DNA of 64,000 bases, from contig NZ_CP109130.1 of assembly GCF_035917975.1 (NCBI RefSeq), positions 806,001 to 870,000 of the forward strand, in the 5' to 3' direction. Positions 26,409-35,277 of the stretch are shown here, piece after piece (position 1 is the first letter of the stretch; each line of letters opens with the position of its first letter). The stretch is from Streptosporangium sp. NBC_01756. Lineage in GTDB: Bacteria > Actinomycetota > Actinomycetes > Streptosporangiales > Streptosporangiaceae. The position numbers were made by a program, and so were the translations under genes. Under the pieces are notes generated by a model, which worked only from the letters and a program-made list of their open reading frames with translations, had not been told where the DNA came from and did no database searches.

Positions 26409-27031
26409 CGATCAAGTCGGCTTCGCGTTGCCCTAAACAGTATTTTCTCCGCGCCTTTCCTGAAAGTTATACTTATCTATATATCTATGATCAACTTTTA
26501 GAAAATAGACGCATTTAGCGTGCTTTGTTGTGAAAATTATCTTCAGCAAGCCAGCGCCCAACCTGGCGGCGCAGGTCACATGCTCGCCGCGGGTCGCCGG
26601 ACGCGGTCCCGGAATACCGAAGCCCCCCCACATAAGGGCCGTCGACCAAGATCAAACATCGCACCGGAGACTCGCGGTACGGCGCCGCCGGGCGGAGCCG
26701 AACCATGCCGGCCGGACGGAGCAGCCTCGTGCCGACGCCGGAAGACCGCCCGGCATCCGTTCAGCCAGGCTGAGGCACAGGAGATCATGAGGCATCCGGG
26801 CTCCCGCGCGCCCGGAAACGGGACCACGAACCAGTCGGGGGTGCCGTCGACATGCTCCGGGCTCCCGCGCGCCCGGCAACGGGCCACAGGTCACAGGCCG
26901 CAAGGCCCCGAAAGAACATATTTGGACAAGACCTATCAGCTCTCCTAATTCGATTAAATCACTCTTTCTTGATATTCAATTTAGTTGATGATAGAGAGTG
27001 AATGATGTCCTTCAATCGGGAGTGAGGCCAG
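26409..27031. other. Gene-poor region with lower GC and a direct repeat
   Basis: Bases 26440-26560 are AT-rich compared with the rest of the window. Two imperfect copies of a 32-33 base sequence containing GGGCTCCCGCGCGCCCGG lie at 26795-26827 and 26856-26887. Short frames on both strands lack start signals and recognisable products. The right edge (about 27010-27025, GGGAGTGAGG) carries the ribosome binding site of the gene at 27032. Confidence 0.5.
26795..26887. repeat. Pair of imperfect 32-33 bp direct repeats
   Basis: The copies at 26795-26827 and 26856-26887 differ at a few bases and are spaced 61 bp start to start. Their GC-rich core could form hairpins. No protein is evidently encoded. 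Confidence 0.65.
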
Positions 27032-27271
27032 ATGAAGGCGGTTCGGCGGCTTGGCAAGACGCCAAAAGAGCGCGGCGACACGACCGCGGCGACAGGGTCT
27101 CCGGATATCATCGAATTGGATGATGGCAATTTCGCGGTCATCGGGACCGATATCACCGATCAGCTCGGCTTGAATCCGTTACCTGACGCGAGATGTGCGC
27201 CCGGTGAACGGATCGTGCAAATTTCGCGCGCCACGCTGATCTCGGCGAAGAGCGACATTCCGGAGCGGTAG
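27032..27271 (+). CDS. Small protein upstream of a DUF6879 gene, 79 aa
   Basis: Starts with ATG after GGGAGTGAGG. A basic N-terminus (MKAVRRLGKTPKER) is followed by PDIIELDDGNFAVIGTDITD, probably beta strands, and ends with RIVQISRATLISAKSDIPER. I recognise no named function, but small genes of this type commonly precede DUF6879 genes in actinomycetes, and the stop here abuts the ATG of that gene (TAG then ATG). They are likely co-translated and may work together. Confidence 0.68.
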   Translation: MKAVRRLGKTPKERGDTTAATGSPDIIELDDGNFAVIGTDITDQLGLNPLPDARCAPGERIVQISRATLISAKSDIPER

Positions 27272-27853
27272 ATGCGTCCCCCGCAGTGGGCAACAAGGTC
27301 AGGCAGACGGCTGGATCTCGACGCGTTCGGGACATGCTTTCTGAACGCCTGGTCGCGGACGGAGTCACGGTTCCTCAAGCTTGAGTGCTGGCAGAGCTAT
27401 CGGGAGCGCGAGGTGACCACGTCCCAGGCCGCGTATGAACGGGGTGACATCCGGGAGGCCGAGAGATTGCTGAGACAGGAGTCGGAGGCTGAGAGGTCAC
27501 TGTACGAGGACGTCGAGAGAAAGGGCATCGACTACGCGCGGATCCGCCTGGTCCAGGAACCGCTGACGCCCTATCTCGACTACGAGCTGGTCGCCTACCG
27601 GATCCGGGTGAGGATCGGCGAGAACATCGAAGTGGTGCGCTGCGACCCGGCCATGAGGCTTCCCGACGAGGACCATTTCGATTTCCTTATCTTTGACCGG
27701 CATACGGCATTGATCCACGATTATGGTGAGATCGGGCTCCAGTCCGGGGGGTGGATGACCCACGACGCCACCGTCATAGCCGAGTTGGAGAAAAGGGCAA
27801 TCGATCTTCGGCGGCTGGCCGTACCGTTCGAGGAGTTCACCGCGGCCGTCTGA
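27272..27853 (+). CDS. DUF6879 family protein
   Basis: A 193-residue soluble protein whose conserved features (FGTCFLNAWSRTESRFLKLECWQSYRE, here split by residue 26 onward, and the later VRCDPAMRLPDEDHFDFLIFD) match the DUF6879 family as I recall it. These proteins are abundant in streptomycetes and relatives, often next to helix-turn-helix regulators and small DUF397-type proteins. The biochemical role is unknown. A charged helix (RGDIREAERLLRQESEAERS) may be a coiled coil. It is translated directly after the small gene at 27032. Confidence 0.72.
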   Translation: MRPPQWATRSGRRLDLDAFGTCFLNAWSRTESRFLKLECWQSYREREVTTSQAAYERGDIREAERLLRQESEAERSLYEDVERKGIDYARIRLVQEPLTPYLDYELVAYRIRVRIGENIEVVRCDPAMRLPDEDHFDFLIFDRHTALIHDYGEIGLQSGGWMTHDATVIAELEKRAIDLRRLAVPFEEFTAAV

Positions 27854-27897
27854 CGCGGAGTGTGGACGATCGCGCGCTCCCCGGATACGTTCCGATA

Positions 27898-28572
27898 ATG
27901 GTCCGCCACCAGTGGTTGAGAAATCTTGCCGTTTTCTCCGCTCCGATACTCGGTATCGCATTCGTGGCAGTCGGGCTCGTCATACCTGCGGTTCTGCTGC
28001 TCCACTCCGACGAGGCAACGCTCGACCGCTGGTCGAAGATCGGTGAGGCGCTGTCGCCGATCGGGGTCTTCTTCTCGGGTGTGGCGTTCATCGGCATCGC
28101 GCTCACCCTCTTCCTCCAGGGGCGCGAGCTGCGGAACCAGCGTGAGGAGCTGACCATCGCAAGGGAGGAGCAGCAGCGGAGCAGCGAGATCGCGCTGCGC
28201 GAGCTGCACACCGGCCTGATCCGGATGGCGATCGACGATCCCGAGCTGCGGCAGGTCTGGCCGCAGATGTCGTCGGGGGCCGGCGTGACGAAGAAGGACC
28301 ACTACTGCAACCTGATCCTCAACCTGCAGAAGGTGGCCTACGAGACACGGACCATCGAGCTGGCCGAGTTGCGTGGCGCGCTCAGCCATCTGATGGAGAG
28401 CCGGGACATCTATCTGTTCTGGCAGAAGGTCCGGACGGTGCGCGTCCAGGTGACCCAGGGCGACGAAGGGGAAGACTTCTTCACGGCCGAGGTCGACAGG
28501 GCTTTCGCCCACGCCACCCCTCCCGCCCCCAGGGGCCTTCTCGCCCTGTTCCGAGACACCGTCAGGCGGTGA
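27898..28572 (+). CDS. DUF6082-like membrane protein
   Basis: About 224 residues from the ATG at 27898; an in-frame GTG at 27862 is a possible earlier start. Two N-terminal membrane helices (VFSAPILGIAFVAVGLVIPA and GVFFSGVAFIGIALTLFL) are followed by a long helical, coiled-coil-like region (QGRELRNQREELTIAREEQQ) and a cytoplasmic domain. This layout matches the DUF6082 proteins of actinomycetes, whose function is unknown. It lies 44 bases after the DUF6879 gene and may belong to the same transcript. Confidence 0.7.
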   Translation: MVRHQWLRNLAVFSAPILGIAFVAVGLVIPAVLLLHSDEATLDRWSKIGEALSPIGVFFSGVAFIGIALTLFLQGRELRNQREELTIAREEQQRSSEIALRELHTGLIRMAIDDPELRQVWPQMSSGAGVTKKDHYCNLILNLQKVAYETRTIELAELRGALSHLMESRDIYLFWQKVRTVRVQVTQGDEGEDFFTAEVDRAFAHATPPAPRGLLALFRDTVRR

Positions 28573-28717
28573 CAGCCGACCGGCGTTCCTTCGCCGAGGT
28601 CAATGCTCCGCGTTCTCCCGTGGCTCGTGCCGCGCGCTCAGGGCGGCCGGCGGTGATTTCGCACGGAGGCCTACGATGGTCCGCATTTGACTCTTCCCCC
28701 TCTCCAGGAGCAGACCC

Positions 28718-29554
28718 TTGCCAGGGCGAGAACGCGTTCGGTCCTTCCTCGAAACCCGGCTCTTTCAACGAGCCGTCGTAGCCGTCATCGTGATCAACGC
28801 GATCACGATCGGCTGCGAGACCTCGTCCTACCTGACGGACCGGATCGGCGGGTTCCTGCACGTCGTCGACCGGGTCGCCCTGGCGGTCTTCGCCGTCGAG
28901 CTCGTCGCCCGGCTGTACTCCTACCGGGGTGGGTTCTTCAAGGACCCCTGGAACTGGTTCGACGCGACCATCGTGGTCATCGCGCTGATCCCGGCGTCCG
29001 GCCCGGCCTCGGTGCTCCGGACACTGCGGATCGTACGGGCGCTGCGTCTGGTCGCGGCGGTCCCCAGCATGCGCAAGGTCGTCGGCGCGTTGTTCGCGGC
29101 CATGCCCGGGATGGGGGCGATCATCGGGCTGCTGGTCCTGGTCATATACGTCTCGGCGGTCATGGCGACCCAGCTGTTCGGTGCGACCGTCCCCGAGTAC
29201 TTCGACGAGCTGCCCACGTCGCTGTTCACGCTGTTCCAGATCATGACCGGCGAAGCCTGGCCGAACATCGCCCAGGAGGTCATCGCCGAGAAACCCTGGG
29301 CGTGGGTCTTCTTCGTGGGTTACATCCTGATGGCCTCCTATGTGGTGCTCAACCTGTTCATCGCCGTCGTGGTCAACGCCATGGACGACCAGAACACCTC
29401 CGCCGAGGAACAACGGACCGAGGACCAGCTCACCACCGTCCTGGCCGAGCTCGCCCGCCTGCACGCCAGACTCGACGCGATGCAGAGCGTCCCTCGATCG
29501 GCCTCCCAGCCTGTCGAAACACCGCGCAAAAACGCCGCCCGCCGTTCCCGCTGA
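28718..29554 (+). CDS. Single-domain voltage-gated cation channel (BacNav-like)
   Basis: A 278-residue ion channel subunit with six membrane segments that would form a tetramer. S1 is AVVAVIVINAITIGCETS. The S4 voltage sensor carries Arg at three-residue spacing (LRTLRIVRALRLV). The pore loop is FTLFQIMTGEAWPNIAQEV and S6 is SYVVLNLFIAVVVNAMDD, followed by an acidic coiled-coil tail (AEEQRTEDQLTTVLAELARL), as in NaChBac. The filter reads TGEAW instead of the TLESW of the classic sodium channels. The start is a TTG at 28718 with AGGAG at 28706-28710. Function is probably sodium or calcium entry; selectivity is uncertain. Confidence 0.88.
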   Translation: MPGRERVRSFLETRLFQRAVVAVIVINAITIGCETSSYLTDRIGGFLHVVDRVALAVFAVELVARLYSYRGGFFKDPWNWFDATIVVIALIPASGPASVLRTLRIVRALRLVAAVPSMRKVVGALFAAMPGMGAIIGLLVLVIYVSAVMATQLFGATVPEYFDELPTSLFTLFQIMTGEAWPNIAQEVIAEKPWAWVFFVGYILMASYVVLNLFIAVVVNAMDDQNTSAEEQRTEDQLTTVLAELARLHARLDAMQSVPRSASQPVETPRKNAARRSR

Positions 29555-29598
29555 CCGGACCTGTACGGAGTCGGCAGGACCCGAACGGCCTGTCAGCG

Positions 29599-29985
29599 TC
29601 AGTGGTCGCGGCGTACGGCCTCTCCTTCGGCCGCCGCGGCCCGCTCGGTGGCGGCGATCGTCCGCTGGAGGACCTGCCGGGCCGTGGCGATCTCGGCCGA
29701 CCGCTGGTCAAGGAGCCGCAACCGCTCTCGCATGGCGTCCAGCACGCCGGGGCACGGCAGTACGGCGGCGTCGGAGGAGGTGCAGGGGATCACCTCGCGG
29801 ATGACGCGGGTCGGCAGTCCCGCGGCGAGGAGAGCCCGGATCCGGACGACCGTCTGCTCGGCGCTCTCGTCGTAGGCCCGGTAGCCGTTGGGCCGGCGTT
29901 CCGGCCGGAGCAGCCCCATCCGCTCGTAGTAACGCAGCAGGCGTTCGCTGGTCCCGGTCCGCTCGGCCAGCTCCCCGATGAGCAC
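29599..29985 (-). CDS. MerR-family transcriptional regulator
   Basis: A 128-residue regulator starting with GTG at 29985 (VLIGELAERTGTSERLLRYY, GGAGGGG upstream). The winged helix-turn-helix covers residues 1-70 (LRYYERMGLLRPERRPNGYR). A dimerisation coiled coil follows (LDAMRERLRLLDQRSAEIAT). Cysteines in IPCTSS and LPCPG near residue 75-90 are typical of many actinobacterial relatives and need not mean metal binding. The gene diverges from an amidohydrolase gene 98 bases away, its most likely target. Confidence 0.88.
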   Translation of the reverse strand: MLIGELAERTGTSERLLRYYERMGLLRPERRPNGYRAYDESAEQTVVRIRALLAAGLPTRVIREVIPCTSSDAAVLPCPGVLDAMRERLRLLDQRSAEIATARQVLQRTIAATERAAAAEGEAVRRDH

Positions 29986-30083
29986 GTCGCCGCCCCTCCA
30001 CACTTGACCTTCCAACGGTGTCAGGGAGCAACAGTGGACCGGTCGGCCGCATTCCCGCGGCCCCGCTACCGTCAGGAGAAACA

Positions 30084-30872
30084 GTGATCATCGATGCGCA
30101 CAGCCACGTCCACGACCCGGTGGGAAGCCACCTGCGGCTCCTGGACGACGCGGGTGTGGACCGCACGGTGCTCTTCGCCACCCGGCCCCATCCGGAACGG
30201 GCCACCGACCTGAACTCCCTGCGCCACGAGATGAGCGCTCTGGACAGGGCCGTGGGAGGGCATGACAACAGCCTCGACGGCTACCGCGCCGCATGGCGGG
30301 AGCAGGACGACGCGCTGGCCGCCCACCCGGAGCGGTTCATCGGATTCGGCTCCGTGCCGCTGGGGCTGCCCGAGGAGCAGATCGCGGCCATGATCGACCA
30401 GGAGGTGGTGGGACGTCGGCTGGTCGGCATCGGAGAGCTCACCCCGTCCCCCGGACAGGCCTCCCGGCTCGACCCGGTGCTCAAGGCGGCGCACGACCAT
30501 GGCGGGCTTCCCGTCGTCGTGCACGGTTTCGCCCCGACCACCGCCGAGGACCTGCACACATTGTCCATACTCGCCGGGCGATATCCCTCGGTTCCGCTGA
30601 TCGTGAGCCAGCTCGGCGGGCTGAACTGGATGACGGCCGTCGAACTGGCACGGGACACGCCGAACATGTACGTGGAACTCTCCACGGCCCACCTCGTCTT
30701 CGCCGTGAAGCTGGCCATCCGGGAGCTTCCCGAGCGCACCCTGTTCGGCTCGGACACGCCTTACGGCTACCCGCTTCTCGCCCGCGCCACCGTGGAACGG
30801 GTGACCTCGCCGGGGGAGGTGCGTGACCTCGTGCTCGGCGGAACGATGGGACGACTGCTGGGCATTCTCTGA
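30084..30872 (+). CDS. Amidohydrolase-family metal-dependent hydrolase
   Basis: 262 residues from the GTG at 30084 (AGGAGAAACA upstream). The N-terminal metal motif is IIDAHSHVHD; the strand-5 His is in GLPVVVHGFAP; the later Asp is in LFGSDTPYG. This matches the PF04909 amidohydrolase/decarboxylase group (ACMSD-like and related hydrolases), which act on cyclic or aromatic substrates. The substrate is not deducible. A divergent MerR regulator suggests inducible expression. Confidence 0.85.
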   Translation: MIIDAHSHVHDPVGSHLRLLDDAGVDRTVLFATRPHPERATDLNSLRHEMSALDRAVGGHDNSLDGYRAAWREQDDALAAHPERFIGFGSVPLGLPEEQIAAMIDQEVVGRRLVGIGELTPSPGQASRLDPVLKAAHDHGGLPVVVHGFAPTTAEDLHTLSILAGRYPSVPLIVSQLGGLNWMTAVELARDTPNMYVELSTAHLVFAVKLAIRELPERTLFGSDTPYGYPLLARATVERVTSPGEVRDLVLGGTMGRLLGIL

Positions 30873-30945
30873 TCCGTGGCGACGCCACGCCGGTCCGCGC
30901 GGACCGGCGTGGCCGTACCGAACATCGGTGGACGTGGCGCTGTGG

Positions 30946-31386
30946 TCAGAAGCCTTCGGGAATCATGCCGAGCTGTCGCATCTGCGAGAAGACGTCGACG
31001 ACCCCCCAGATCTCAGCGATTCGGCCGCCGTCGAAGCGGAAGACGAAGATCTCGTTGTACGTCATGGATCTGCCGGTCGGCGGGAGGCCCCTGAACTCGC
31101 CCAGGTGGGTCCCGGTGACCGTGTTCCTGCTGACGAGCTTGTCCCCCTCCGCGATCACTTCCTCGACCTCGACGTGGATGTCGGGGAACGCACGAAGGAG
31201 CACCGCCCACACCTCCTTGAGCGCCTGCACCCCCGTCGCCTCACTCGGCACCGGCGCGTGAAACAGCACGTTCGGCGCGACGACCTCGTCGAACGTCTTC
31301 GAGACGAGCTCCGCATCGCGCGTGTTCCCGGCGTCGTGGAAGCGGGCGAACGTCGCTTTGTTGCTTGTCTCCTGGGCTGTGGACAT
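30946..31386 (-). CDS. SnoaL-like / ester cyclase family protein
   Basis: A 146-residue NTF2-fold protein: helical start (ATFARFHDAGNTRDAELVSK), strands with VLFHAPVPSEATG, and the family signature FPDIHVEVEEVIAEGDKLVS...TGTHLGEFRGLPPTGRSM. Such proteins are commonly named ester cyclases after polyketide enzymes, but most relatives are uncharacterised. The ATG at 31386 has GAGGAG upstream. It could share a transcript with the YceI gene upstream (98 bases). Confidence 0.82.
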   Translation of the reverse strand: MSTAQETSNKATFARFHDAGNTRDAELVSKTFDEVVAPNVLFHAPVPSEATGVQALKEVWAVLLRAFPDIHVEVEEVIAEGDKLVSRNTVTGTHLGEFRGLPPTGRSMTYNEIFVFRFDGGRIAEIWGVVDVFSQMRQLGMIPEGF

Positions 31387-31484
31387 GTGGTTTCTCCTCG
31401 GGTGGATGTGAACATTCGGGTGGTTGTCGCTGCTCGCAGCGGGAGGACTCGACTGCCGGTGTGCGGCAGCCCGTCCGGGTCGGA

Positions 31485-32048
31485 TCACTTCTGGAGGACG
31501 GCCTGGATCTCGAGGCTGATCGACACCTTGTCGCCCACCACGACGCCGCCGCCGTCCATCGGGACGGTGATGTCGATGCCGAAGTCGCGCCGGTTGATCT
31601 GCGTGGTCGCGGAGAAGCCGGCCCGCTGCCCGCCGAACGGGTCCGGGCCGAACCCGTTCGCCTCGACGGCCAGCGGCACCGGCCGGGTGACGCCGTGCAA
31701 CGTCAGCTCACCGTCGACGACCCAGCCGTCGCCGGTCCGGCGAATGCCGGTGGAGCGGTAGCTCATCGTCGGGTACTTCCCGACCTCGAGGTAGTCGGCG
31801 GAGCGGAGGTGGTTGTCACGCGGTTCGTAGCCGGTGTCGATGGACGTGAGGTCGATCGTCGCGGCGACCGACGAGCCCAGTGGGTCCTCGCTCGTGACGA
31901 TTGTGACGTCGTAGCCGGTGAACCGGCCGCGCGCCTTGCTGACCATGAGGTGCCGGACGGAGAAGGCGATCTCGGAGTGCACCGGGTCGGCCTTCCAGGT
32001 ACCGGCCAGATAGCCCGGGATCGCGACGGTCGCGGGGGCGGAGTGCAT
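31485..32048 (-). CDS. YceI-family lipid/polyisoprenoid-binding protein
   Basis: A 187-residue beta-barrel protein of the YceI family, which binds isoprenoid-like lipids. TWKADPVHSEIAFSVRHLMV at the N-terminus, the repeated strand pattern with LRSADYLEV and YPTMSYRSTGI, and GELTLHGVTRPV are diagnostic. No signal peptide, so it is cytoplasmic. The ATG at 32048 with GGAGG and five-base spacing is preferred to the ATG 12 bases upstream. Confidence 0.9.
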   Translation of the reverse strand: MHSAPATVAIPGYLAGTWKADPVHSEIAFSVRHLMVSKARGRFTGYDVTIVTSEDPLGSSVAATIDLTSIDTGYEPRDNHLRSADYLEVGKYPTMSYRSTGIRRTGDGWVVDGELTLHGVTRPVPLAVEANGFGPDPFGGQRAGFSATTQINRRDFGIDITVPMDGGGVVVGDKVSISLEIQAVLQK

Positions 32049-32184
32049 GGGTTCCTCCATGGATGTGGTGCGGCTACGCGGCGCGGGCGGCGCTGGTGCG
32101 GCTGCGCGGCTCGCGCGGAAGGCGGGAAAGGTCGTCGCTCATACCCAGGCGACGAACGAGCATCCGTTCAGGGGACAGCCCGGG

Positions 32185-33342
32185 TCAGAGATGTTCGAGC
32201 CGCCGGGTCAGGAACCGCCGCTCGGGGGTCGAGGTGGCCAGCCCGAGCGCCCGACGGTACGCCGCTCGGGCCTCGGTGTCCCGGCCGAGACGCCGTAACA
32301 ACTCACCGCGGGTCGAGTGGAAGTAGAGGTAGCCGTCCAGGTCGAGGCGGTCGACGGCGCGCAACGCCGCGGCGGGGTCGCCGGCCTGGGCGACCGCCAC
32401 GGCGCGGTTGAGCTCGACCACCGGGGAGCCGGTGAGTTCGGCCAGCCGCCGGTACATCGCGGCGACCTGTGGCCAGTCGATCCGCTCGTGCGTCTGCAGC
32501 GACGCGATCACGGCCTGGACGACATAGGCGCCGCGTCCGCCCAGCGCGATCGCCTGGTCGAGCGCCGCCCGTCCCGCCGCGATCTGGCGCATGTCCCACA
32601 GCGACCGGTCCTGATCGTCGAGCAGCACGAGATCCTCGCCGGAGAACCGGGCCCGCCGCCGGGCGTGGTGGATCATCATCAGCGCGAGCAGCCCGTACGC
32701 CTCCGGTTCGTCCGGCATGAGCACGGCGAGCACTCGCCCCAGGCGGATGGCTTCGGCGCCGAGGTCGACCCGGCCGCGGTAGCCCTCGTTGTAGATCAGG
32801 TAGATCACGGCGAGCACCGCATCGAGGCGGTCGGGAAGCAGCTGCGCGCTGGGAACCGCGAACGGGATCCCGGCCGCCTTGATCTTGGTCTTGGCGCGGG
32901 ACAGGCGGCGTTTCATGGTCTCCTCGGAGACCAGGAAGGCCCGGGCGATATCGGCGGTCTCCAGGCCGCCGAGGGCCCGCAGTGTGAGCGCCACCTGCCC
33001 GTCCAGCGGCAGCGCCGGGTGGCAGCAGGTGAAGATCAGTTCAAGCCGTTCGTCCTTGATCACGCCGTCGTCGAACTCGTTCATGATGGCCTCGGGCACC
33101 GGTAGCAGATGGATCTTCTCGGCCAGGGTGCGCTCCCGGCGGAGCCGGTCGATCGCCCGGTTGCGGGCCGTCGTCACCAGCCACGCACCCGGGTTGGCGG
33201 GCATGCCCGATGCGGGCCAGCGCTGCACCGCGATCGCGAACGCCTCCTGTGCGGCCTCCTCGGCCTTGTCGAAGTCGCCGAGGAACCCGACCAGCGAGGC
33301 GAGCACCCGGCCCCACTCGTCGCGGAACACCTCCTCCAGCAC
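32185..33342 (-). CDS. ECF-type RNA polymerase sigma factor (DUF6596 group)
   Basis: A 385-residue sigma factor. Region 2 is LVGFLGDFDKAEEAAQEAFA with TTARNRAIDRLRRER; region 4 is VALTLRALGGLETADIARAFL followed by SEETMKRRLSRAKTKIK. The remaining 200 residues form the TPR-like extension (DUF6596) typical of this group (LDAVLAVIYLIYNEGYRG). The gene follows a YCII-related protein by two bases. These pairs are frequent in actinobacteria; the YCII protein may sense a signal for the sigma factor. The GTG start has no strong ribosome site, so coupling is likely. Confidence 0.9.
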   Translation of the reverse strand: MLEEVFRDEWGRVLASLVGFLGDFDKAEEAAQEAFAIAVQRWPASGMPANPGAWLVTTARNRAIDRLRRERTLAEKIHLLPVPEAIMNEFDDGVIKDERLELIFTCCHPALPLDGQVALTLRALGGLETADIARAFLVSEETMKRRLSRAKTKIKAAGIPFAVPSAQLLPDRLDAVLAVIYLIYNEGYRGRVDLGAEAIRLGRVLAVLMPDEPEAYGLLALMMIHHARRRARFSGEDLVLLDDQDRSLWDMRQIAAGRAALDQAIALGGRGAYVVQAVIASLQTHERIDWPQVAAMYRRLAELTGSPVVELNRAVAVAQAGDPAAALRAVDRLDLDGYLYFHSTRGELLRRLGRDTEARAAYRRALGLATSTPERRFLTRRLEHL

Positions 33343-33344
33343 GG

Positions 33345-33683
33345 TCAGCGCCGCACCACCGGTCTGATCTCCACCGCGCCGCCGAGCCGGGCGGCCGGGA
33401 TGCGCGCCGCCAGCTCGATCGCCTCGTCCAGATCGGCCGCCTCGACCAGGCAGAAGCCGCCGAGCACCTCCTTGGTGTCCGCGAACGGGCCGTCGGTCAT
33501 CAGCGTCCGGCCACCGACCACCCGCACGCTGGTCGCCGTCTCGGCGGGCTGCAGTTGCCCGCCGCCGACGCACCGGGCGTCATCGGCCAGCGCGAAATAC
33601 TCCGCGTACGCCGCCGCACGTTCCTCTTCTGACAGCGCTTCCCCATAACCGGGCTCGGTGTAGATCATCAGGGCGTACTGCAT
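33345..33683 (-). CDS. YCII-related (DGPF) protein, sigma factor partner
   Basis: A 112-residue protein with MQYALMIYTEPG at the N-terminus and the DGPF element in LMTDGPFADTKEVLGGFCLVEAAD. It ends with EIRPV, as in the family. The ATG at 33683 has GGAGG upstream. It is the first gene of a two-gene unit with the sigma factor. The family resembles muconolactone isomerases; direct catalytic activity has not been clearly shown and a sensing role is inference. Confidence 0.88.
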   Translation of the reverse strand: MQYALMIYTEPGYGEALSEEERAAAYAEYFALADDARCVGGGQLQPAETATSVRVVGGRTLMTDGPFADTKEVLGGFCLVEAADLDEAIELAARIPAARLGGAVEIRPVVRR

Positions 33684-33818
33684 CGCAACCTCCGGAGTCA
33701 GTGGGCTCTCACCTTCACGACGAACGAGCGGCGGCGCAAGGGACACCACGGGTTCACGACTTCCGAAGAGCCGAGACGCCAGGGAGAATCGAAGCCGCTG
33801 GTCGATCGGGCCGCCGGG

Positions 33819-34682
33819 TCAGCGATAGCCGGCCAGGCCGTCCGCCAGTTCTTCCTCGTCGCCGTCGCGGTGCGCGTAGAGGGCCTGCTGCAGGGCGAAT
33901 GTGCTACGGATCGCGGCGATCCGGGCTGCCATGCCGCTCCCCGACCAGCCGCTCAATGCGAGGACCCGGTCCAGCAGGTCCTTCCCGTGGCCGGCGCCGA
34001 CGGCCGCGAGGTCATTGGCGGGGTCACCGAGCGCGACCTCGTCCCAGTCGACCACCCCGCTGAGCCGAGGCCGCCCGTCGGTGATCTCCCATAGGACGTT
34101 CTCGCCACCGAGGTCACCGTGCACCACCGCGGTGGTGAGGTGGGGAAGGCCGTCGAGCGCCGCGAGCTCCCTCTCGGCGCGCTGACGCCCGCTGCCGGAC
34201 ATGAGCGTGAACAGCTCTGCGCGGACGTCTGCCACGAACTCCTGCCACTCTCCTTCCGGCGCGTGCGGCAGTGCCGCTCGTATCTCCTCGTCGGCGCCCG
34301 CCGTGGCCAGTGCGGCCAGCAGCGTGGCGTACTGCGCCGCCACCGATTCGGCCACCTCGGGGTGTTCGAGCACGTCGTCCTCCAACGGTGCTCCGGGGAT
34401 TCGGCTGAGCACCAGGAACGGCGGACCGGCCGTGCCTTGAGCGTCGCTTTCGACCAGTGGCTCGGGTGTGCGGAAGCCGAGGTCGAGCCCGGTGAGCGCG
34501 CGCAGCACGGCCGCCCGCCCGGGCAGCCGGGTGGCTGCCGCCTCGGTACGGGCGAAGCACACGACACGATCCGAGCCGATCACCACATGATGGAACTGCC
34601 CCTGCCGGACGGTGAGACCGTCCGGCTTGTCCTGGGGCAGCAGCCCGCTCAGCAGGGCGTGGTGCGTCTCGAGGATGTCCAT
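33819..34682 (-). CDS. Aminoglycoside phosphotransferase-family kinase
   Basis: A 287-residue protein kinase-like phosphotransferase. The catalytic loop is VVHGDLGGENVLWE and the metal motif GVVDWDEVALGDPANDLA. The N-lobe shows the nucleotide-facing FHHVVIGSDRVVCFAR. This family includes aminoglycoside and macrolide kinases and many uncharacterised small-molecule kinases, so a resistance role is possible but unproved. The gene is divergent from the NIPSNAP gene, 38 bases apart. Confidence 0.85.
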   Translation of the reverse strand: MDILETHHALLSGLLPQDKPDGLTVRQGQFHHVVIGSDRVVCFARTEAAATRLPGRAAVLRALTGLDLGFRTPEPLVESDAQGTAGPPFLVLSRIPGAPLEDDVLEHPEVAESVAAQYATLLAALATAGADEEIRAALPHAPEGEWQEFVADVRAELFTLMSGSGRQRAERELAALDGLPHLTTAVVHGDLGGENVLWEITDGRPRLSGVVDWDEVALGDPANDLAAVGAGHGKDLLDRVLALSGWSGSGMAARIAAIRSTFALQQALYAHRDGDEEELADGLAGYR

Positions 34683-34707
34683 GAGGTGAACCTTCCGGTC
34701 AGAGCAC

Positions 34708-34713
34708 TAGCCT
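34708..34713 (+). promoter_or_regulatory. -10 box of the leaderless NIPSNAP-protein promoter
   Basis: TAGCCT (TANNNT) ends seven bases before the GTG at 34721. CAGGTGG in the gap could instead be a weak ribosome site, so the leaderless reading is less certain here. Confidence 0.4.
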
Positions 34714-34720
34714 CAGGTGG

Positions 34721-35035
34721 GTGATTACTTGTGTGGTCCAGTATGTGATCGACCCGGCGAAGATCGAATCCTTCGAGCGCTTCGGACGCCGCTGGATGGA
34801 ACTGGTCGACCGGCACGGTGGCACGCACCACGGATACTTCCTGCCGGCGGAAGGCGCCAGCGACAAGGCGCTCGCCCTGTTCAGCTTTCCCAGCCTCGCC
34901 GCGTACGAGGAGTACCGGACGCTGTTCGGCCGGGACCCCGAGTTCATCGAGGCGGACCGTATCAGGGACGAGAGTGGCTGCGTACTGCGCTACGAGCGCA
35001 CCTTCATGCGCCCGCTGCTGCCGGACGCCCCCTAA
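34721..35035 (+). CDS. NIPSNAP-family protein
   Basis: A 104-residue ferredoxin-like-fold protein (VVQYVIDPAKIESFERFGRR, then HHGYFLPAEGASDKALALFSF and YERTFMRPLLP). The family is widespread and without an established enzyme activity in bacteria. It starts with GTG directly after a TANNNT element. Confidence 0.8.
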   Translation: MITCVVQYVIDPAKIESFERFGRRWMELVDRHGGTHHGYFLPAEGASDKALALFSFPSLAAYEEYRTLFGRDPEFIEADRIRDESGCVLRYERTFMRPLLPDAP

Positions 35036-35277
35036 CTGTCGTCAGGTCGCGCCTCGAACGCCGAGGCCCGGATCGACGTCCCATCCCATTCGGAGATCGA
35101 CTCCTCGACCGGCACCCGTCGTCCCGTACAGCGGCACCGACAAGGGCACGGAGATCCCATCCGGCGACACGGGAGACGGCCCCTTTCGGCGTCTGTCGCC
35201 GAGTCGCCCACTCACGACCACGGAACGTGACATATCGATCACGCAATTCACTCAAAGGCCTGCGGGGCCTGTCGTCG

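Noticed and set aside
26520-26948. 142-residue plus-strand gene in the region between the peptidase and DUF6879
   Set aside because: Repetitive Arg/Pro/Gly composition, no start signal, and covered by the direct repeats.
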